Counted from the first letter of the stretch, positions 33,851 through 42,581 are shown. The stretch is 64,000 nucleotides of DNA from Hymenobacter monticola (GCF_022811645.1 NZ_CP094534.1:3410001-3474000); one strand, 5' to 3'. Notes: generated by a model from the letters alone, not told the origin. Program-made: numbers and translations.

Positions 33851-35284
33851 TTACTGCCAGCCGCCGCCCAAGGCCCGGTATAAGCTCACGCTTTGCAGCA
33901 GTTGCCGCTGGCGCGACTCGGCCAAACTCAGCTCGGCTTCCAGTACGCTGCGCTGGGCGGTAATAACTTCTAAATAAGTAGCGTAGCCGGCTACAAACAG
34001 CTTGTTCGAGGTCGTCACAGCTTTGGTGAGCAGCTCCACTTCCTGCTGACGGGCAGCCGCGGCAGCGCGGTAGTTTTCCAGGCCCTGTAAGCCATTCACC
34101 ACCTCGCGAAAACCGGTTTGCAGGCTTTGTTGGTAGCGGTAGTAGGCCTCGTAGCTGCCGGCTGTGGCCAGGCGGAAGTCGGCCCGGAACTGGGCGCGGT
34201 TGAGCAGCGGGCCGGTGAGGCCGGCCAGCGCGCCGTAGGCCAGCGAGGAGGGGTCGAAGAGCGTGCCGGTGCGGTAGGAATTGAAGCCCACGTAGGGCGT
34301 GAGGGTGAGCGAGGGCAGGAAGGCGGCGCGGGCGGCGGCCACGTCGGCGCGGGTGGCCTGCAGCTCCAGCTCGGCCTGGCGCACGTCGGGGCGGCGCAGC
34401 AGCGCGGAGGCCGGCACGCCGGCACTCAGACGTTCGGGCAGCACCTGCCCGGGCAGCGGCTGGCCGCGGGTGATGGGCTGCTGGTAGCGCCCCAGCAACT
34501 GGTTGAGGCCGGTTTCGGCTTCGGTCACGCGCTGGCGGGCTTCGTGCAAGAGGCTTTCGGTGCGGGCCACCTGGGCGGCAAACTGCTGCACGGCCAGCTC
34601 GTTGGCCCGGCCGGCCTGCTTCTGGATGCGCATCAGCTTCAGGGCCTCGCGCTGCAGGCTGATGTTGCGGTCGAGCACGGCCAGCTGGTTGTCGGCCGTT
34701 AGCAGCTCGTAGTAGAGGCGGGCCACCTCGGCCACCACGTTGGTCGTGACGAGGTGGCGGCCCTGCTCCGAAGCCAGCACGCGCAGGTAGGCGGCCTGCC
34801 GGCGCAGCTTCAGCTTGCCCCAGATGTCAATTTCCCAGGAGCTGCGCAGCCCCACGAAAAACTCCGGCGTGACGGGCCCCGGGATGCGCTGCTGCCCGTC
34901 GATGTTGGGCGAGAGGTTGGTGTCGAAGTTGCCCACGCCGTTGAGGGTGTAGCGGCCGTAGCGGTCGGCGCCGGCCGAGGCGGCGGCAGCCACGGTGGGC
35001 AGCAGGGCGCCGCGCCGGGCCAGGTAGTTGGCGCGGGCGCTTTCCACGCGTTGCAAGGCCACCTGCAAATCCAGGTTCTGGCGCAGGGCCGTGTCGATGA
35101 GGGCCGTGAGGGCGGGGTCCTGGAAGAACTGCCGCCAGGGCTGGCGGCCGGTACTGGTAGTGTCGGCCGTGGGCTGGGCGAAGGTGGCGGGCACCGCCGG
35201 GGCGCCGGTGGGGTCAGCCGGGGCGGCCACGCGGCATCCGGCGGCGAGGAGAAGGACGGAGAGAAGGGCAGGGAGTAGGCGCAT
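33851..35284 (-). CDS. Outer-membrane factor of RND efflux (NodT/OprM type lipoprotein)
   Basis: A 477-aa TolC-like channel and last gene of the efflux set. It starts with a lipoprotein signal (LLLAAGC). Two repeats of the OEP domain are seen: DPALTALIDTALRQNLDLQVALQRV and RRPDVRQAELELQATRADVAAARAAFLPSL, with long coiled-coil helices between. The VGFNSYRTG-type strands belong to the barrel. It should trimerise in the outer membrane and dock with the adaptor. ATG 35284 is the codon directly before the signal peptide; the longer reading is repeat-encoded. A nested inverted repeat separates it from the pump gene. Confidence 0.92.
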   Translation of the reverse strand: MRLLPALLSVLLLAAGCRVAAPADPTGAPAVPATFAQPTADTTSTGRQPWRQFFQDPALTALIDTALRQNLDLQVALQRVESARANYLARRGALLPTVAAAASAGADRYGRYTLNGVGNFDTNLSPNIDGQQRIPGPVTPEFFVGLRSSWEIDIWGKLKLRRQAAYLRVLASEQGRHLVTTNVVAEVARLYYELLTADNQLAVLDRNISLQREALKLMRIQKQAGRANELAVQQFAAQVARTESLLHEARQRVTEAETGLNQLLGRYQQPITRGQPLPGQVLPERLSAGVPASALLRRPDVRQAELELQATRADVAAARAAFLPSLTLTPYVGFNSYRTGTLFDPSSLAYGALAGLTGPLLNRAQFRADFRLATAGSYEAYYRYQQSLQTGFREVVNGLQGLENYRAAAAARQQEVELLTKAVTTSNKLFVAGYATYLEVITAQRSVLEAELSLAESRQRQLLQSVSLYRALGGGWQ

Positions 35285-35307
35285 GGGATGGTCGTTCGGG
35301 CGTGGGG

Positions 35308-35489
35308 CCTCACCCCTCGGCCCCCTCTCCCAAAGGAGAGGGGGAGCCGAGGCGGCGCGGTGGGTGTAGCGTGGACTCTGCGAGTCCGCGCATGGGCCGG
35401 GTTGTTGGTCAGTCAATGCGCGGACTCGCAGAGTCCACGCTACAAGTCGTCAGGCTCCCCTCTCTTTTGGAGAGGGGCAGGGGTGATGT
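35308..35489. repeat. Nested inverted repeats between OMF and pump genes
   Basis: Outer arms with CTCACCCC, CCCCTCTCC and GGAGAGGGGGAGCC (35308-35349 and 35452-35489) surround a complete GTAGCG-family palindrome. The right outer arm ends at the last base of the pump gene. Confidence 0.85.
35366..35443. repeat. GTAGCG-family inverted repeat, copy 3
   Basis: A 78-bp palindrome with arms GTAGCGTGGACTCTGCGAGT and ACTCGCAGAGTCCACGCTAC, lying inside another inverted repeat. Confidence 0.92.
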
Positions 35490-38400
35490 CAATGCGCCAC
35501 CAGCTCCCGCTTTTCCTCTTCTATCTCTTCGGCGTCCAGGTTCTTCACTTTTTCAAACGAGGCAAACAGCACGTACAGCCCCGGAATCAGCACCATGCCG
35601 AACAGCGTGCCGATGAGCATGCCGCCCGCCGCGGCCGTGCCGATGGAGCGGTTGCCCAAGGCACCGGCGCCGCTGGCCATCACCAGCGGAATCAGGCCGG
35701 CGATGAAGGCGAAGGAGGTCATCAAGATGGGGCGCAGGCGCGAGCCGGCCCCTTCCACGGCCGCCGCCAGCACGCTGGCCCCGGCCCGGCGCCGCTGCTC
35801 AGCAAACTCGATGATGAGGATGGCGTTTTTGCCCAAGAGGCCCACCAGCATTACCAGCGCCACCTGGGCGTAGATGTTATTTTCGAGGCCCAGGAGCTTG
35901 AGGCTGAGAAAGGCGCCGAATATGCCGGTGGGCAAGCTCAGCAGCACGGGCAGCGGCAGCAGCAGGCTTTCGTACTGCGCCGCCAGCAGCAGGTACACGA
36001 AAATGAGCACCACACCGAACACGTACAGGGCCTGGTCGCCGCTCAGAATTTGCTCGCGCGTCATGCCGCTCCATTCGTAGGCGTAGCCGCGCGGCAGCTC
36101 CTTGGCGGCCACCTTTTCGATGGCCGTGATGGCGTCGCCCGAGGAGAAGCCGGGGGCCGAGTCGCCGTTGAGCATGGCCGAGGTGTACATGTTGTAGCGC
36201 GTGAGCTGGTCGGGGCCGAACACGCGCTCCAGCTTGATGAAGGTGGAGAAAGGCACCATCTCGCCCCGGTTGTTTTTCACGTGCAGGGCCAGCAGGTCGT
36301 CGGGGCGGCTGCGGTACTCGGGGCCGGCCTGCACCATCACCTTGTACATCTGCCCGAAGCGGATGAAGTTGGAGGCGTAGTAGCTGCCCATCAGCGTTTG
36401 CAGCGTGCTCATGGCCGCATCCACGGTCACGCCTTTCTTGGCCGCCATGTCCTGGTCGACGTGGATGAGGTACTGCGGGAAGTTGGGGTCGAAGGAGGTG
36501 AAGGCCCCGCCGATGGCCGGGTCCTTCCGCAAGGCGGTGAGAAACGTCTGCGACACGGCCGCCGTTTTCTGCAAGTCGCCGGTGCCCGACTTATCCAGCA
36601 GCCGCAGCTCAAAGCCGCTGCTGTTGCCGAAGCCCGGCACCGTGGGCGGCGGCAGAAACTGAATGTCGGCGTCGGCAATGTTTTTGGTTTTCTCCTCCAA
36701 TTCAGCAATGAACTGGGCCACCGACTGCTCACGCTGGTCCCAGGCCTTGAGGTTAATCATGCCCATGCCGTAGCTGGAGCCGGCCACCTCGTTCACCAAG
36801 CTGTAGCCGGCCAGGGTCGATACCGATTCCACCGGCCCGAGCCGACTGGCAATGCGCTGCACCTCATCCAACACGGCCTCGGTGCGCTCCACGGTGGCGC
36901 CGGCCGGCGTGGTCACGTTCACATACACCATGCCCTGGTCCTCGGTTGGGATGAAGCCCGAAGGCAAAATCCGGTTCACGCCCCAGGTGGCCGCGCAGAA
37001 GCCCGCCAGTACCAGCAGCGTCACCAGGCGCCGGCCGGCCACAGCCCGCAGCAGGCCCTGGTAGCGCCCCGCCAGCGCGTCGTAGCGCCGGTTGAAGCCC
37101 GCAAAAAAGCGGTTCATCAGCCCCTTGGGCTGTTCGCCTTCCGCCATCGGCGTGTGCTTGAGCATGAGCGCGCACAGGGCCGGCGTCAAAGTCACGGCGT
37201 TCACGCCCGAAATCACAATGGCAATGGCCAGGGTGAGCGAAAACTGCCGGTAGAATACGCCCACCGGCCCGTCCATGAAGGAAACCGGGATGAACACGGC
37301 CGACATCACCAGCGTGATGGCAATGAGCGAGGAGCTGATTTCGCCCATGGCCTCGAAGGTGGCGGCGCGGGCGGGTAGGTGCTTTTCCTGCATCTTGGCG
37401 TGCACCGCTTCCACCACCACTATGGCGTTATCGACCACAATGCCAATGGCCAGCACCAGCGCAAACAGCGTGAGCAGGTTAATCGAAAAGCCCAGCATCT
37501 GCATAAAGGCCAGCGTGCCCACCAGTGCCACCGGCACCGCCAGCGCCGGAATCAGCGTCGAGCGCCAGTCCTGCAAAAACAGGTACACAATCACGAAAAC
37601 GAGTAAAAAAGCTTCCACCAGCGTCCGCAGCACCTCGTGAATGGATGCGTCGAGGAAGCGCGACACGTCGTAGGCGATGCTGTACTTCATGCCGGGCGGA
37701 AAGCTCGTTTCCTGCAGCTCCGCCATGCGATTTTTCACGCCGGCAATCACGTCGGAGGCGTTGGAGCCGGGGCGCTGCTTGAGCATGATGGCCGCCGAAG
37801 GCCGGCCGTCGGTCTTGGAAGCCATGCTGTAAGTGAGCGAGCCGAATTCCACGTTGGCCACCTCGCGCAGGCGCAGCACCGAGCCGTCGGCGTTGGCCCG
37901 CACCACGATGTTGCGGTACTCCTCGGGCTCGAAAAACTTGCCCGTGTAGCGCAGCACATACTGCATCGACTGCGCCTTGTCGGCCCCCGAGCTTTCGCCC
38001 GATTTGCCCGGCGCCGCCTCCACGTTCTGCGCCCGAATGGCCGCCACCACCTCGTCCGTACCCACGTCGTAGGCCGCCATCCGGTCGGGCTTGAGCCACA
38101 CCCGCATCGAGTACTCGCGCGAGCCCATGATTTCGGCAAAGCCCACGCCGTCAATGCGCTTAAGTTCCTGCAACACGTTGATGTCGGCGAAGTTGTAGAT
38201 GAACTTCTCGCCCACCGCCTTGTCGTCGCTCGTCACGTTGAGGTAGAGCAGCATGGAGTTTACCTCCTTCTCGGTTGTCACGCCGGCCTTGATAACTTCC
38301 TCCGGCAATTCGTCCAGAATGGTCGTCACGCGGTTTTGCACGCCCACGGCGGCCAGGTCCGGGTCGGTGCCCACCTTGAAAAACACGGTGATGAGCGTCA

Positions 38401-38659
38401 CGCCGTTGTTGGAGCTCACCGAGTTCATATAGGTCATGCCCGGCACACCGTTGATGGCGCGCTCCAGCGGCGTGGCCACGGCCTTGGCGCACACCTCGGC
38501 GTTGGCGCCGGTGTACTTGGCCGTCACCGTTACCGAAGGCGGCACGATGTCCGGAAACTGCGTGATGGGCAGCGTGAACAGCGCCAAAGCCCCCAGCAAC
38601 ACCAGAAACACTGAGATAACCAGCGAGAGTATCGGCCGGCGAATGAAGATATTGAACAT
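35489..38659 (-). CDS. RND multidrug efflux pump, HAE1 family
   Basis: A 1056-aa inner-membrane proton antiporter, length as in AcrB. Features: N-terminal FIRRPILSLVISVFLVLLG, large periplasmic loops, helix 4 with LAIGIVVDNAIVVVEA, the segment GFIPTEDQGMVYVNV, and closing helices with GLLGKNAILIIEFA and GNRSIGTAAAGGM. In the proton relay, AcrB has Asp407-Asp408; here the pair reads Asp410-Asn411, so the second Asp is replaced. It would expel hydrophobic drugs or dyes with the adaptor and channel encoded beside it. The ATG at 38659 is preferred to a TTG two codons earlier. Confidence 0.95.
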   Translation of the reverse strand: MFNIFIRRPILSLVISVFLVLLGALALFTLPITQFPDIVPPSVTVTAKYTGANAEVCAKAVATPLERAINGVPGMTYMNSVSSNNGVTLITVFFKVGTDPDLAAVGVQNRVTTILDELPEEVIKAGVTTEKEVNSMLLYLNVTSDDKAVGEKFIYNFADINVLQELKRIDGVGFAEIMGSREYSMRVWLKPDRMAAYDVGTDEVVAAIRAQNVEAAPGKSGESSGADKAQSMQYVLRYTGKFFEPEEYRNIVVRANADGSVLRLREVANVEFGSLTYSMASKTDGRPSAAIMLKQRPGSNASDVIAGVKNRMAELQETSFPPGMKYSIAYDVSRFLDASIHEVLRTLVEAFLLVFVIVYLFLQDWRSTLIPALAVPVALVGTLAFMQMLGFSINLLTLFALVLAIGIVVDNAIVVVEAVHAKMQEKHLPARAATFEAMGEISSSLIAITLVMSAVFIPVSFMDGPVGVFYRQFSLTLAIAIVISGVNAVTLTPALCALMLKHTPMAEGEQPKGLMNRFFAGFNRRYDALAGRYQGLLRAVAGRRLVTLLVLAGFCAATWGVNRILPSGFIPTEDQGMVYVNVTTPAGATVERTEAVLDEVQRIASRLGPVESVSTLAGYSLVNEVAGSSYGMGMINLKAWDQREQSVAQFIAELEEKTKNIADADIQFLPPPTVPGFGNSSGFELRLLDKSGTGDLQKTAAVSQTFLTALRKDPAIGGAFTSFDPNFPQYLIHVDQDMAAKKGVTVDAAMSTLQTLMGSYYASNFIRFGQMYKVMVQAGPEYRSRPDDLLALHVKNNRGEMVPFSTFIKLERVFGPDQLTRYNMYTSAMLNGDSAPGFSSGDAITAIEKVAAKELPRGYAYEWSGMTREQILSGDQALYVFGVVLIFVYLLLAAQYESLLLPLPVLLSLPTGIFGAFLSLKLLGLENNIYAQVALVMLVGLLGKNAILIIEFAEQRRRAGASVLAAAVEGAGSRLRPILMTSFAFIAGLIPLVMASGAGALGNRSIGTAAAGGMLIGTLFGMVLIPGLYVLFASFEKVKNLDAEEIEEEKRELVAH

Positions 38660-38691
38660 AAGCAAATAGTTGTTTATGAAGCACGTATGCT

Positions 38692-38764
38692 GTAGCGTGG
38701 ACTCTGCGAGTCCGCGTCTGAGCGAACGTTCCGGCGATGCGCGGACTCGCAGAGTCCACGCTAC
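38692..38764. repeat. GTAGCG-family inverted repeat, copy 4
   Basis: A 73-bp palindrome between adaptor and pump genes, with arms GTAGCGTGGACTCTGCGAGT and ACTCGCAGAGTCCACGCTAC. The arms are perfect over at least 20 bp. Confidence 0.92.
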
Positions 38765-38770
38765 AGCGGC

Positions 38771-39970
38771 CTACCGCGCCGCCAGCAGCGAATCCAGCGT
38801 TACCGGGCGGGGGCTGATGCGCTGCCCGTCCTTCAGGCTGGCCGCGCCCTCATACACCACCCGCTCGCCGGGCTTCAGGCCCTGCTTCACCACGTAGAAA
38901 TCGCCGGTGCGGGCCTGGGGCTGAAAGTTGCGCATGTGCACCATGCCCTGCCCGTCCACCACGTACACGTAGTTTTTGTCCTGAATCTCGAACACCGACT
39001 TCTGCGGCAACAGCAGCGCCGCCGGCAGCGTGGTCGTCAGCCGCACGCGGCCCGAAGCGCCGTGTTTGAGCATGCGCTGCGGGTTGGCAAAGCGCGCCCG
39101 GAACGCCAGCGAGCCCGTGTTGGGGTTGAACTCGCTCTCGGTGGTTTCGATGCGGCCCGCTAGCGGGTAGGCCGAGCCGTCGGCCAGCGTGAGGCGCACT
39201 GAGTCGGAGTGGCGGTCGGGGTGGCGCTCCCGAGCCTTCACGTATTGCAAGTACTCGCCCTCGCCCACGTTGAAATAAGCGTACACCTCGTGCAAATCCG
39301 AAACCGTGGTGAGCAGCGTGCCCTCCTCCACCACGCTGCCCCGCTTGAGCGGAATCCGGTCGATGATGCCATCGAACGGCGCCCGCACCAGCGTGTAGCC
39401 CAGGCTGAGGCGGGCGGCGGCCGCGCCGGCCCGGGCCTCGGCCACGCGGGCCTCGGCGTCTTTCACCTTGCTGTTGGTCAGGGCCAATTCGGTTTTCGCA
39501 ATGATGTTTTCCTGCACCAGCAGGCGCACCCGCTCGCGCTCCAGCCGCGCGGCGCTGGCTTGCGCCTGGGCGCCGGCCAGCGCCGCCTGGGCCTGGCTCA
39601 GCCGGTTCTGGTGGGCGCTGGCGTTGAGGCGGAACAGGGGCTGGCCCTTTTTCACCGGCCGCCCCTCGTCCACGAAAATCTCCTCCAGAAACCCGGCCAC
39701 CTGGGCCCGCACCTCCACGTTGCGCACGGCCTGCACATCAGCCACGTAGTCCTGAAATAGCTCCTGCTCCGTGGTTTTGAGCGCCACCACAGGCAGCACT
39801 TCCGGGGCGGCGGCCTTGTCCTGGCTTTTGCCATCGGCCTCGCCCGAGCAGGCGCTGAGGCCAGCCGCCAGCAGCACGGCCAACGCGCCGCCCCAGATGC
39901 CACATTGGCGCAAAGGCACTGATTTTCGGGGAGTTGAGAACAAGGGCGTTTTCAAAAAGGGGGAGCTCAT
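38771..39970 (-). CDS. RND periplasmic adaptor (membrane fusion protein)
   Basis: A 399-aa AcrA-like lipoprotein that bridges pump and channel. Signal peptide with lipobox LSAC. Domains: first lipoyl half (VRAQVAGFLEEIFVDEGRPVKKGQPLFRL), a helical hairpin rich in Ala, Gln and Arg, the second lipoyl half (TLVRAPFDGIIDRIPLKRGSVV), then beta-barrel and membrane-proximal domains. Its ATG overlaps the stop of the 94-aa gene upstream (ATGA), which points to translational coupling. ORF order adaptor, pump, channel is the usual one. Confidence 0.94.
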   Translation of the reverse strand: MSSPFLKTPLFSTPRKSVPLRQCGIWGGALAVLLAAGLSACSGEADGKSQDKAAAPEVLPVVALKTTEQELFQDYVADVQAVRNVEVRAQVAGFLEEIFVDEGRPVKKGQPLFRLNASAHQNRLSQAQAALAGAQAQASAARLERERVRLLVQENIIAKTELALTNSKVKDAEARVAEARAGAAAARLSLGYTLVRAPFDGIIDRIPLKRGSVVEEGTLLTTVSDLHEVYAYFNVGEGEYLQYVKARERHPDRHSDSVRLTLADGSAYPLAGRIETTESEFNPNTGSLAFRARFANPQRMLKHGASGRVRLTTTLPAALLLPQKSVFEIQDKNYVYVVDGQGMVHMRNFQPQARTGDFYVVKQGLKPGERVVYEGAASLKDGQRISPRPVTLDSLLAAR

Positions 39971-40251
39971 TGGGCGGAAGAAAAGTCGGGTTGGTGGTCA
40001 GCCAGCTCTCCGCTGGCGGTGTGGGTGCGCAGGCTGTCCTGCCGCAGCTGGTGCTGCTGACACTGGGCCAGCAGGCGCTGGGTGAGGTGCAGGTCGGCGG
40101 TGGTGGCGGCCAGCGCGTCGTCGTCGTCGGGCCAGGCCTCGGGGCCGGCCGTCAGCAGTACCCCGTTCAAACCCAACGACAGCACCAAAGCCCCGCCGAG
40201 TAGCAGGGCCAACAGGTTGGTCGGTGGCGATTTGAAGGGAGTCGTTGGCAT
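39967..40251 (-). CDS. Small single-helix membrane protein leading the efflux operon
   Basis: A 94-aa protein with one membrane helix (about residues 13-33, LLALLLGGALVLSLGLNGVLL) and a periplasmic tail that begins with an acidic cluster (PDDDDA) and continues as a charged helix (LHLTQRLLAQCQQHQLRQDSL). No family is recognised. It overlaps the adaptor gene by 4 bp, so it is surely cotranslated. A sensor, accessory or metal-chelating role in the pump is possible but not shown. Its upstream region has phased 11-bp repeats. Confidence 0.7.
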   Translation of the reverse strand: MPTTPFKSPPTNLLALLLGGALVLSLGLNGVLLTAGPEAWPDDDDALAATTADLHLTQRLLAQCQQHQLRQDSLRTHTASGELADHQPDFSSAQ

Positions 40252-40276
40252 AGGCTAAGCCCCAGGTGGAACGTCA

Positions 40277-40284
40277 CAAAGGAC
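40277..40284 (-). promoter_or_regulatory. Weak -7 box of the efflux operon
   Basis: GTCCTTTG on the minus strand keeps TTTG but lacks the TA of TAnnTTTG, as might be expected where an activator is needed. It lies 25 bp before the ATG at 40251. Confidence 0.4.
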
Positions 40285-40290
40285 CCGCCG

Positions 40291-40323
40291 CGACATTAGA
40301 ACGAGATGAGAACGGTATTAGAA
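40291..40323 (-). promoter_or_regulatory. Three phased 11-bp direct repeats, candidate response-regulator site
   Basis: On the minus strand: TTCTAATACCG, TTCTCATCTCG, TTCTAATGTCG, back to back. Each has a TTCTnAT core of 7 bp and a 4-bp spacer ending CG. This is the geometry of PhoB/OmpR-type sites (one helical turn per repeat). The block sits just upstream of the weak -7 box, and an OmpR-type regulator is encoded 1.6 kb upstream on the same strand. Confidence 0.65.
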
Positions 40324-40331
40324 AACATGAA

Positions 40332-40360
40332 AACGGCCCTGCCGGTAGGGCAGGGCCGTT
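40332..40360 (-). terminator. Terminator of the histidine kinase gene
   Basis: A 12-bp stem AACGGCCCTGCC/GGCAGGGCCGTT, followed on the minus strand by TTTC. It separates the two-component genes from the efflux genes. Confidence 0.7.
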
Positions 40361-40371
40361 GTTCTGGCGGA

Positions 40372-40512
40372 GGCCTCATCCCCTCTCCCCTCTCCGGTGG
40401 AGAGGGGGAGCCAGATGAGATTTAGCTAAAAGCAATTTATGAATTTAAAGGGGCCCTTCAGTGCTGCCGTGGCTCCCCCTCTCCACCGGAGAGGGGGCCG
40501 GGGGGTGAGGCC
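40372..40512. repeat. GAGAGGGGG-family inverted repeat downstream of the kinase
   Basis: Arms 40372-40412 and 40471-40512, each containing CCCTCTCC and GGAGAGGGGG. The 58-bp loop is AT-rich. It begins 5 bp after the kinase stop. Confidence 0.85.
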
Positions 40513-40517
40513 CCACT

Positions 40518-41894
40518 TCAGGCAGCCGGCAGTAACACCGTGGCCGTGGTGCCCTCCCCAGGCGCCGAGGTAATCTCCAGCCGGCCGCCGTGGCGTTGCA
40601 CAACGCGTTGCGTGAGGGGCAGGCCCAGGCCGTAGCCGGGGCGGCCCAGCGCGCCCGAGGCCCGGTACAGCGGCTCGTATATCTGGTGCAGCTCGTCGGG
40701 CGAGAGGCCGGGACCGGCATCGGTCACGCGCACGCGTAGGGTGGCAGCGTCGGCATAAGCCAGCTCGGTGCGCACCGGGCCGCTGGAGTACTTGCCGGCA
40801 TTGTCGAGCAGGTTGAACAGGGCCGTCGCGAGCAGCTCGGCGTTGCCGGGCACCATAAAGGGGTCGGCGTCCGTCTCGGTCGGAAACTCGCCGAAGCTGA
40901 GGCGCCACTCGCGGCCGGGGTACTTGGCGCGGGCAAATTGCAGGGCCTGGTTCAGGCACTCGTCCAGCCGCACGGGCACGAAGGCGGGCAGGGCGCCGTC
41001 GGCTTTGGCCAGGTTCAGCAGGCCGTTGGTGAGGGCACTCAGGTGGCGGGCCGCGTCGAGGCTCTGGGCCAGGCTTTGGCGGGCATCGGGCAGGGTGGCG
41101 TCGTAGGCCAAAGCGGTTTCAAGGGTGCCAGTGAGGGTGGTGAGCGGCGTGCGCAGCTCGTGCGAGGCGTGCGCCAGAAAGCTTTTCTGGCTTTCAAACG
41201 CCTGCTCCAGCCCCGCCAGCATGCCGTTGAAGGCCTGCGCCAGCTGGGCCAGCTCGTCGCGCCCGTTGCCTTCCGACAGGCGGCGGCCCAGGTTGGTGGC
41301 CGAGATGCGGCCCGCCTGCCGCGTGATGCGCGCCACCGGCCGCAGGGCCGCACCGGCAAAAAACCAACCCGCCAAAATGGTGAGCACCAGCGCGCCTACG
41401 TTGCCGAGCACCAGCAGCAGCCGCAACTGCCGCAGCTGTGCCCAGCCCACCCGGTCTTCGGCCGACACAAAAATGCGATAAGGCTCGGCCTCGGTCTCGT
41501 GCAGGAACACCAGCCCTATGGTTTCGCGGTGCCCCACCGCCGGGTACGTCACCGTTTTGCCCGGTCGCAGGCCCGCCAGCCGCGCCCGGTTCACCGCTTG
41601 GTCGATATTATCGGCGCTGCTGTAGCGCAGCGAGTTATCGGGCCCGTAGATGCTGACTTCCTCGGCGGGCAGCGTCAGCAAATCGCCGCGGCGCAGGCTG
41701 CCCAGGATGCCGGTTTCCAGCTTGTGCGTCCGCACCAGCAGGCGGCCCGCCAGCAGGGCGCTGTTGGTGAGGCGGTGCTCGAAGCGCTGCGCCCGCATAC
41801 CAGCATTGAAGTAGAAGATGAACGCCGAAAAGCCGACCTGGATGCCCAGCACCAGCAGCGTAAAGCGCAGCATCAGCTTGTTGCGAATCAGCAT
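40518..41894 (-). CDS. Sensor histidine kinase
   Basis: A 458-aa inner-membrane kinase. Two membrane helices (about 8-30 and 160-183) flank a ~130-residue periplasmic sensor domain. A HAMP region follows, then the H-box SHELRTP with His245 as the phosphorylation site, and the ATP-binding domain with N box (FNLLDNAGKYSSG) and G boxes (DAGPGL, GYGLGLPL). It should phosphorylate the regulator encoded 12 bp upstream. The type (CusS/ArcB-like in layout) and the adjacent efflux genes suggest a signal tied to envelope stress or toxic compounds. Confidence 0.93.
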   Translation of the reverse strand: MLIRNKLMLRFTLLVLGIQVGFSAFIFYFNAGMRAQRFEHRLTNSALLAGRLLVRTHKLETGILGSLRRGDLLTLPAEEVSIYGPDNSLRYSSADNIDQAVNRARLAGLRPGKTVTYPAVGHRETIGLVFLHETEAEPYRIFVSAEDRVGWAQLRQLRLLLVLGNVGALVLTILAGWFFAGAALRPVARITRQAGRISATNLGRRLSEGNGRDELAQLAQAFNGMLAGLEQAFESQKSFLAHASHELRTPLTTLTGTLETALAYDATLPDARQSLAQSLDAARHLSALTNGLLNLAKADGALPAFVPVRLDECLNQALQFARAKYPGREWRLSFGEFPTETDADPFMVPGNAELLATALFNLLDNAGKYSSGPVRTELAYADAATLRVRVTDAGPGLSPDELHQIYEPLYRASGALGRPGYGLGLPLTQRVVQRHGGRLEITSAPGEGTTATVLLPAA

Positions 41895-41906
41895 AGGGCC
41901 AGCCGG

Positions 41907-42581
41907 TTATTGCTCGCGCATCACGTAGCCCATGCCCACCACCGTGTGGATGAGCTTGGGCGTAAAGTCGCGGTCAATTTTCTTTCGCAAATAGCTAACG
42001 TACACGTCAATAACGTTGGTCGTGGTGTCGAAATCCAGCTCCCACACCCGCTCGGCAATGTCAACCCGCGACACAATGCGCCCCTGGTTCAGCAGCAAAT
42101 GCTCCAGCAGCGAATATTCCCGCGTCGTCAGGTCGATGCGCTGGCCAGCACGGGTCACGATTTTCGATTCCAGGTTCAGCTCCAAATCGGCCATGCGCAG
42201 CACCTGGGCCGCGCCCGTTTCGGAGTAGCGCTTGGTGAGGGCGCGGGCCCGTAGCAGCAGCTCGCGGAAGGCAAAAGGCTTGGCCAGGTAGTCATCGGCG
42301 CCGGCTTCGAAACCGGCTTCCTTGTCGGCCAGACTGTCGAGGGCGGTGAGCATGAGCACCGGGACGCGGTTCTGCCCAGCCCGGATGCGGCTGCAAATTT
42401 CCACCCCGTTGAGGTAGGGCAGGTTCACGTCCAGAATCACCAAATCGAACGGCTGCTGCTGGTAGAGCGACCAGCCCGAGCGCCCATCATAAGCCACAGT
42501 CAGCTCGTAGCCTTCGTGCTCGAAACCTTTCTTGACAAAGGAAGCCAGTTGGGGCTCGTCTTCAACCAGCAAAACTTTCAT
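41907..42581 (-). CDS. OmpR-family response regulator
   Basis: A 224-aa transcription factor. The receiver domain has the acidic pair in VEDEPQ, the phospho-acceptor in LVILDVNLPYLNG, the Thr of LMLTALD and the Lys of LAKPF. The C-terminal winged-helix domain (LTTREYSLLEHLLLNQGRIVSR, YVSYLRKKID) is PhoB/OmpR-like and such domains bind direct repeats with about 11-bp phasing. It lies first in an RR-HK pair. ATG 42581 is chosen because a TACTTTTG promoter box ends 23 bp before it. Confidence 0.94.
   Translation of the reverse strand: MKVLLVEDEPQLASFVKKGFEHEGYELTVAYDGRSGWSLYQQQPFDLVILDVNLPYLNGVEICSRIRAGQNRVPVLMLTALDSLADKEAGFEAGADDYLAKPFAFRELLLRARALTKRYSETGAAQVLRMADLELNLESKIVTRAGQRIDLTTREYSLLEHLLLNQGRIVSRVDIAERVWELDFDTTTNVIDVYVSYLRKKIDRDFTPKLIHTVVGMGYVMREQ

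Noticed and set aside
35288..37378. Long open frame opposite to the RND pump
   Set aside because: A shadow of the pump gene. Its translation is a Gly/His/Gln/Ala mixture and starts inside a repeat.
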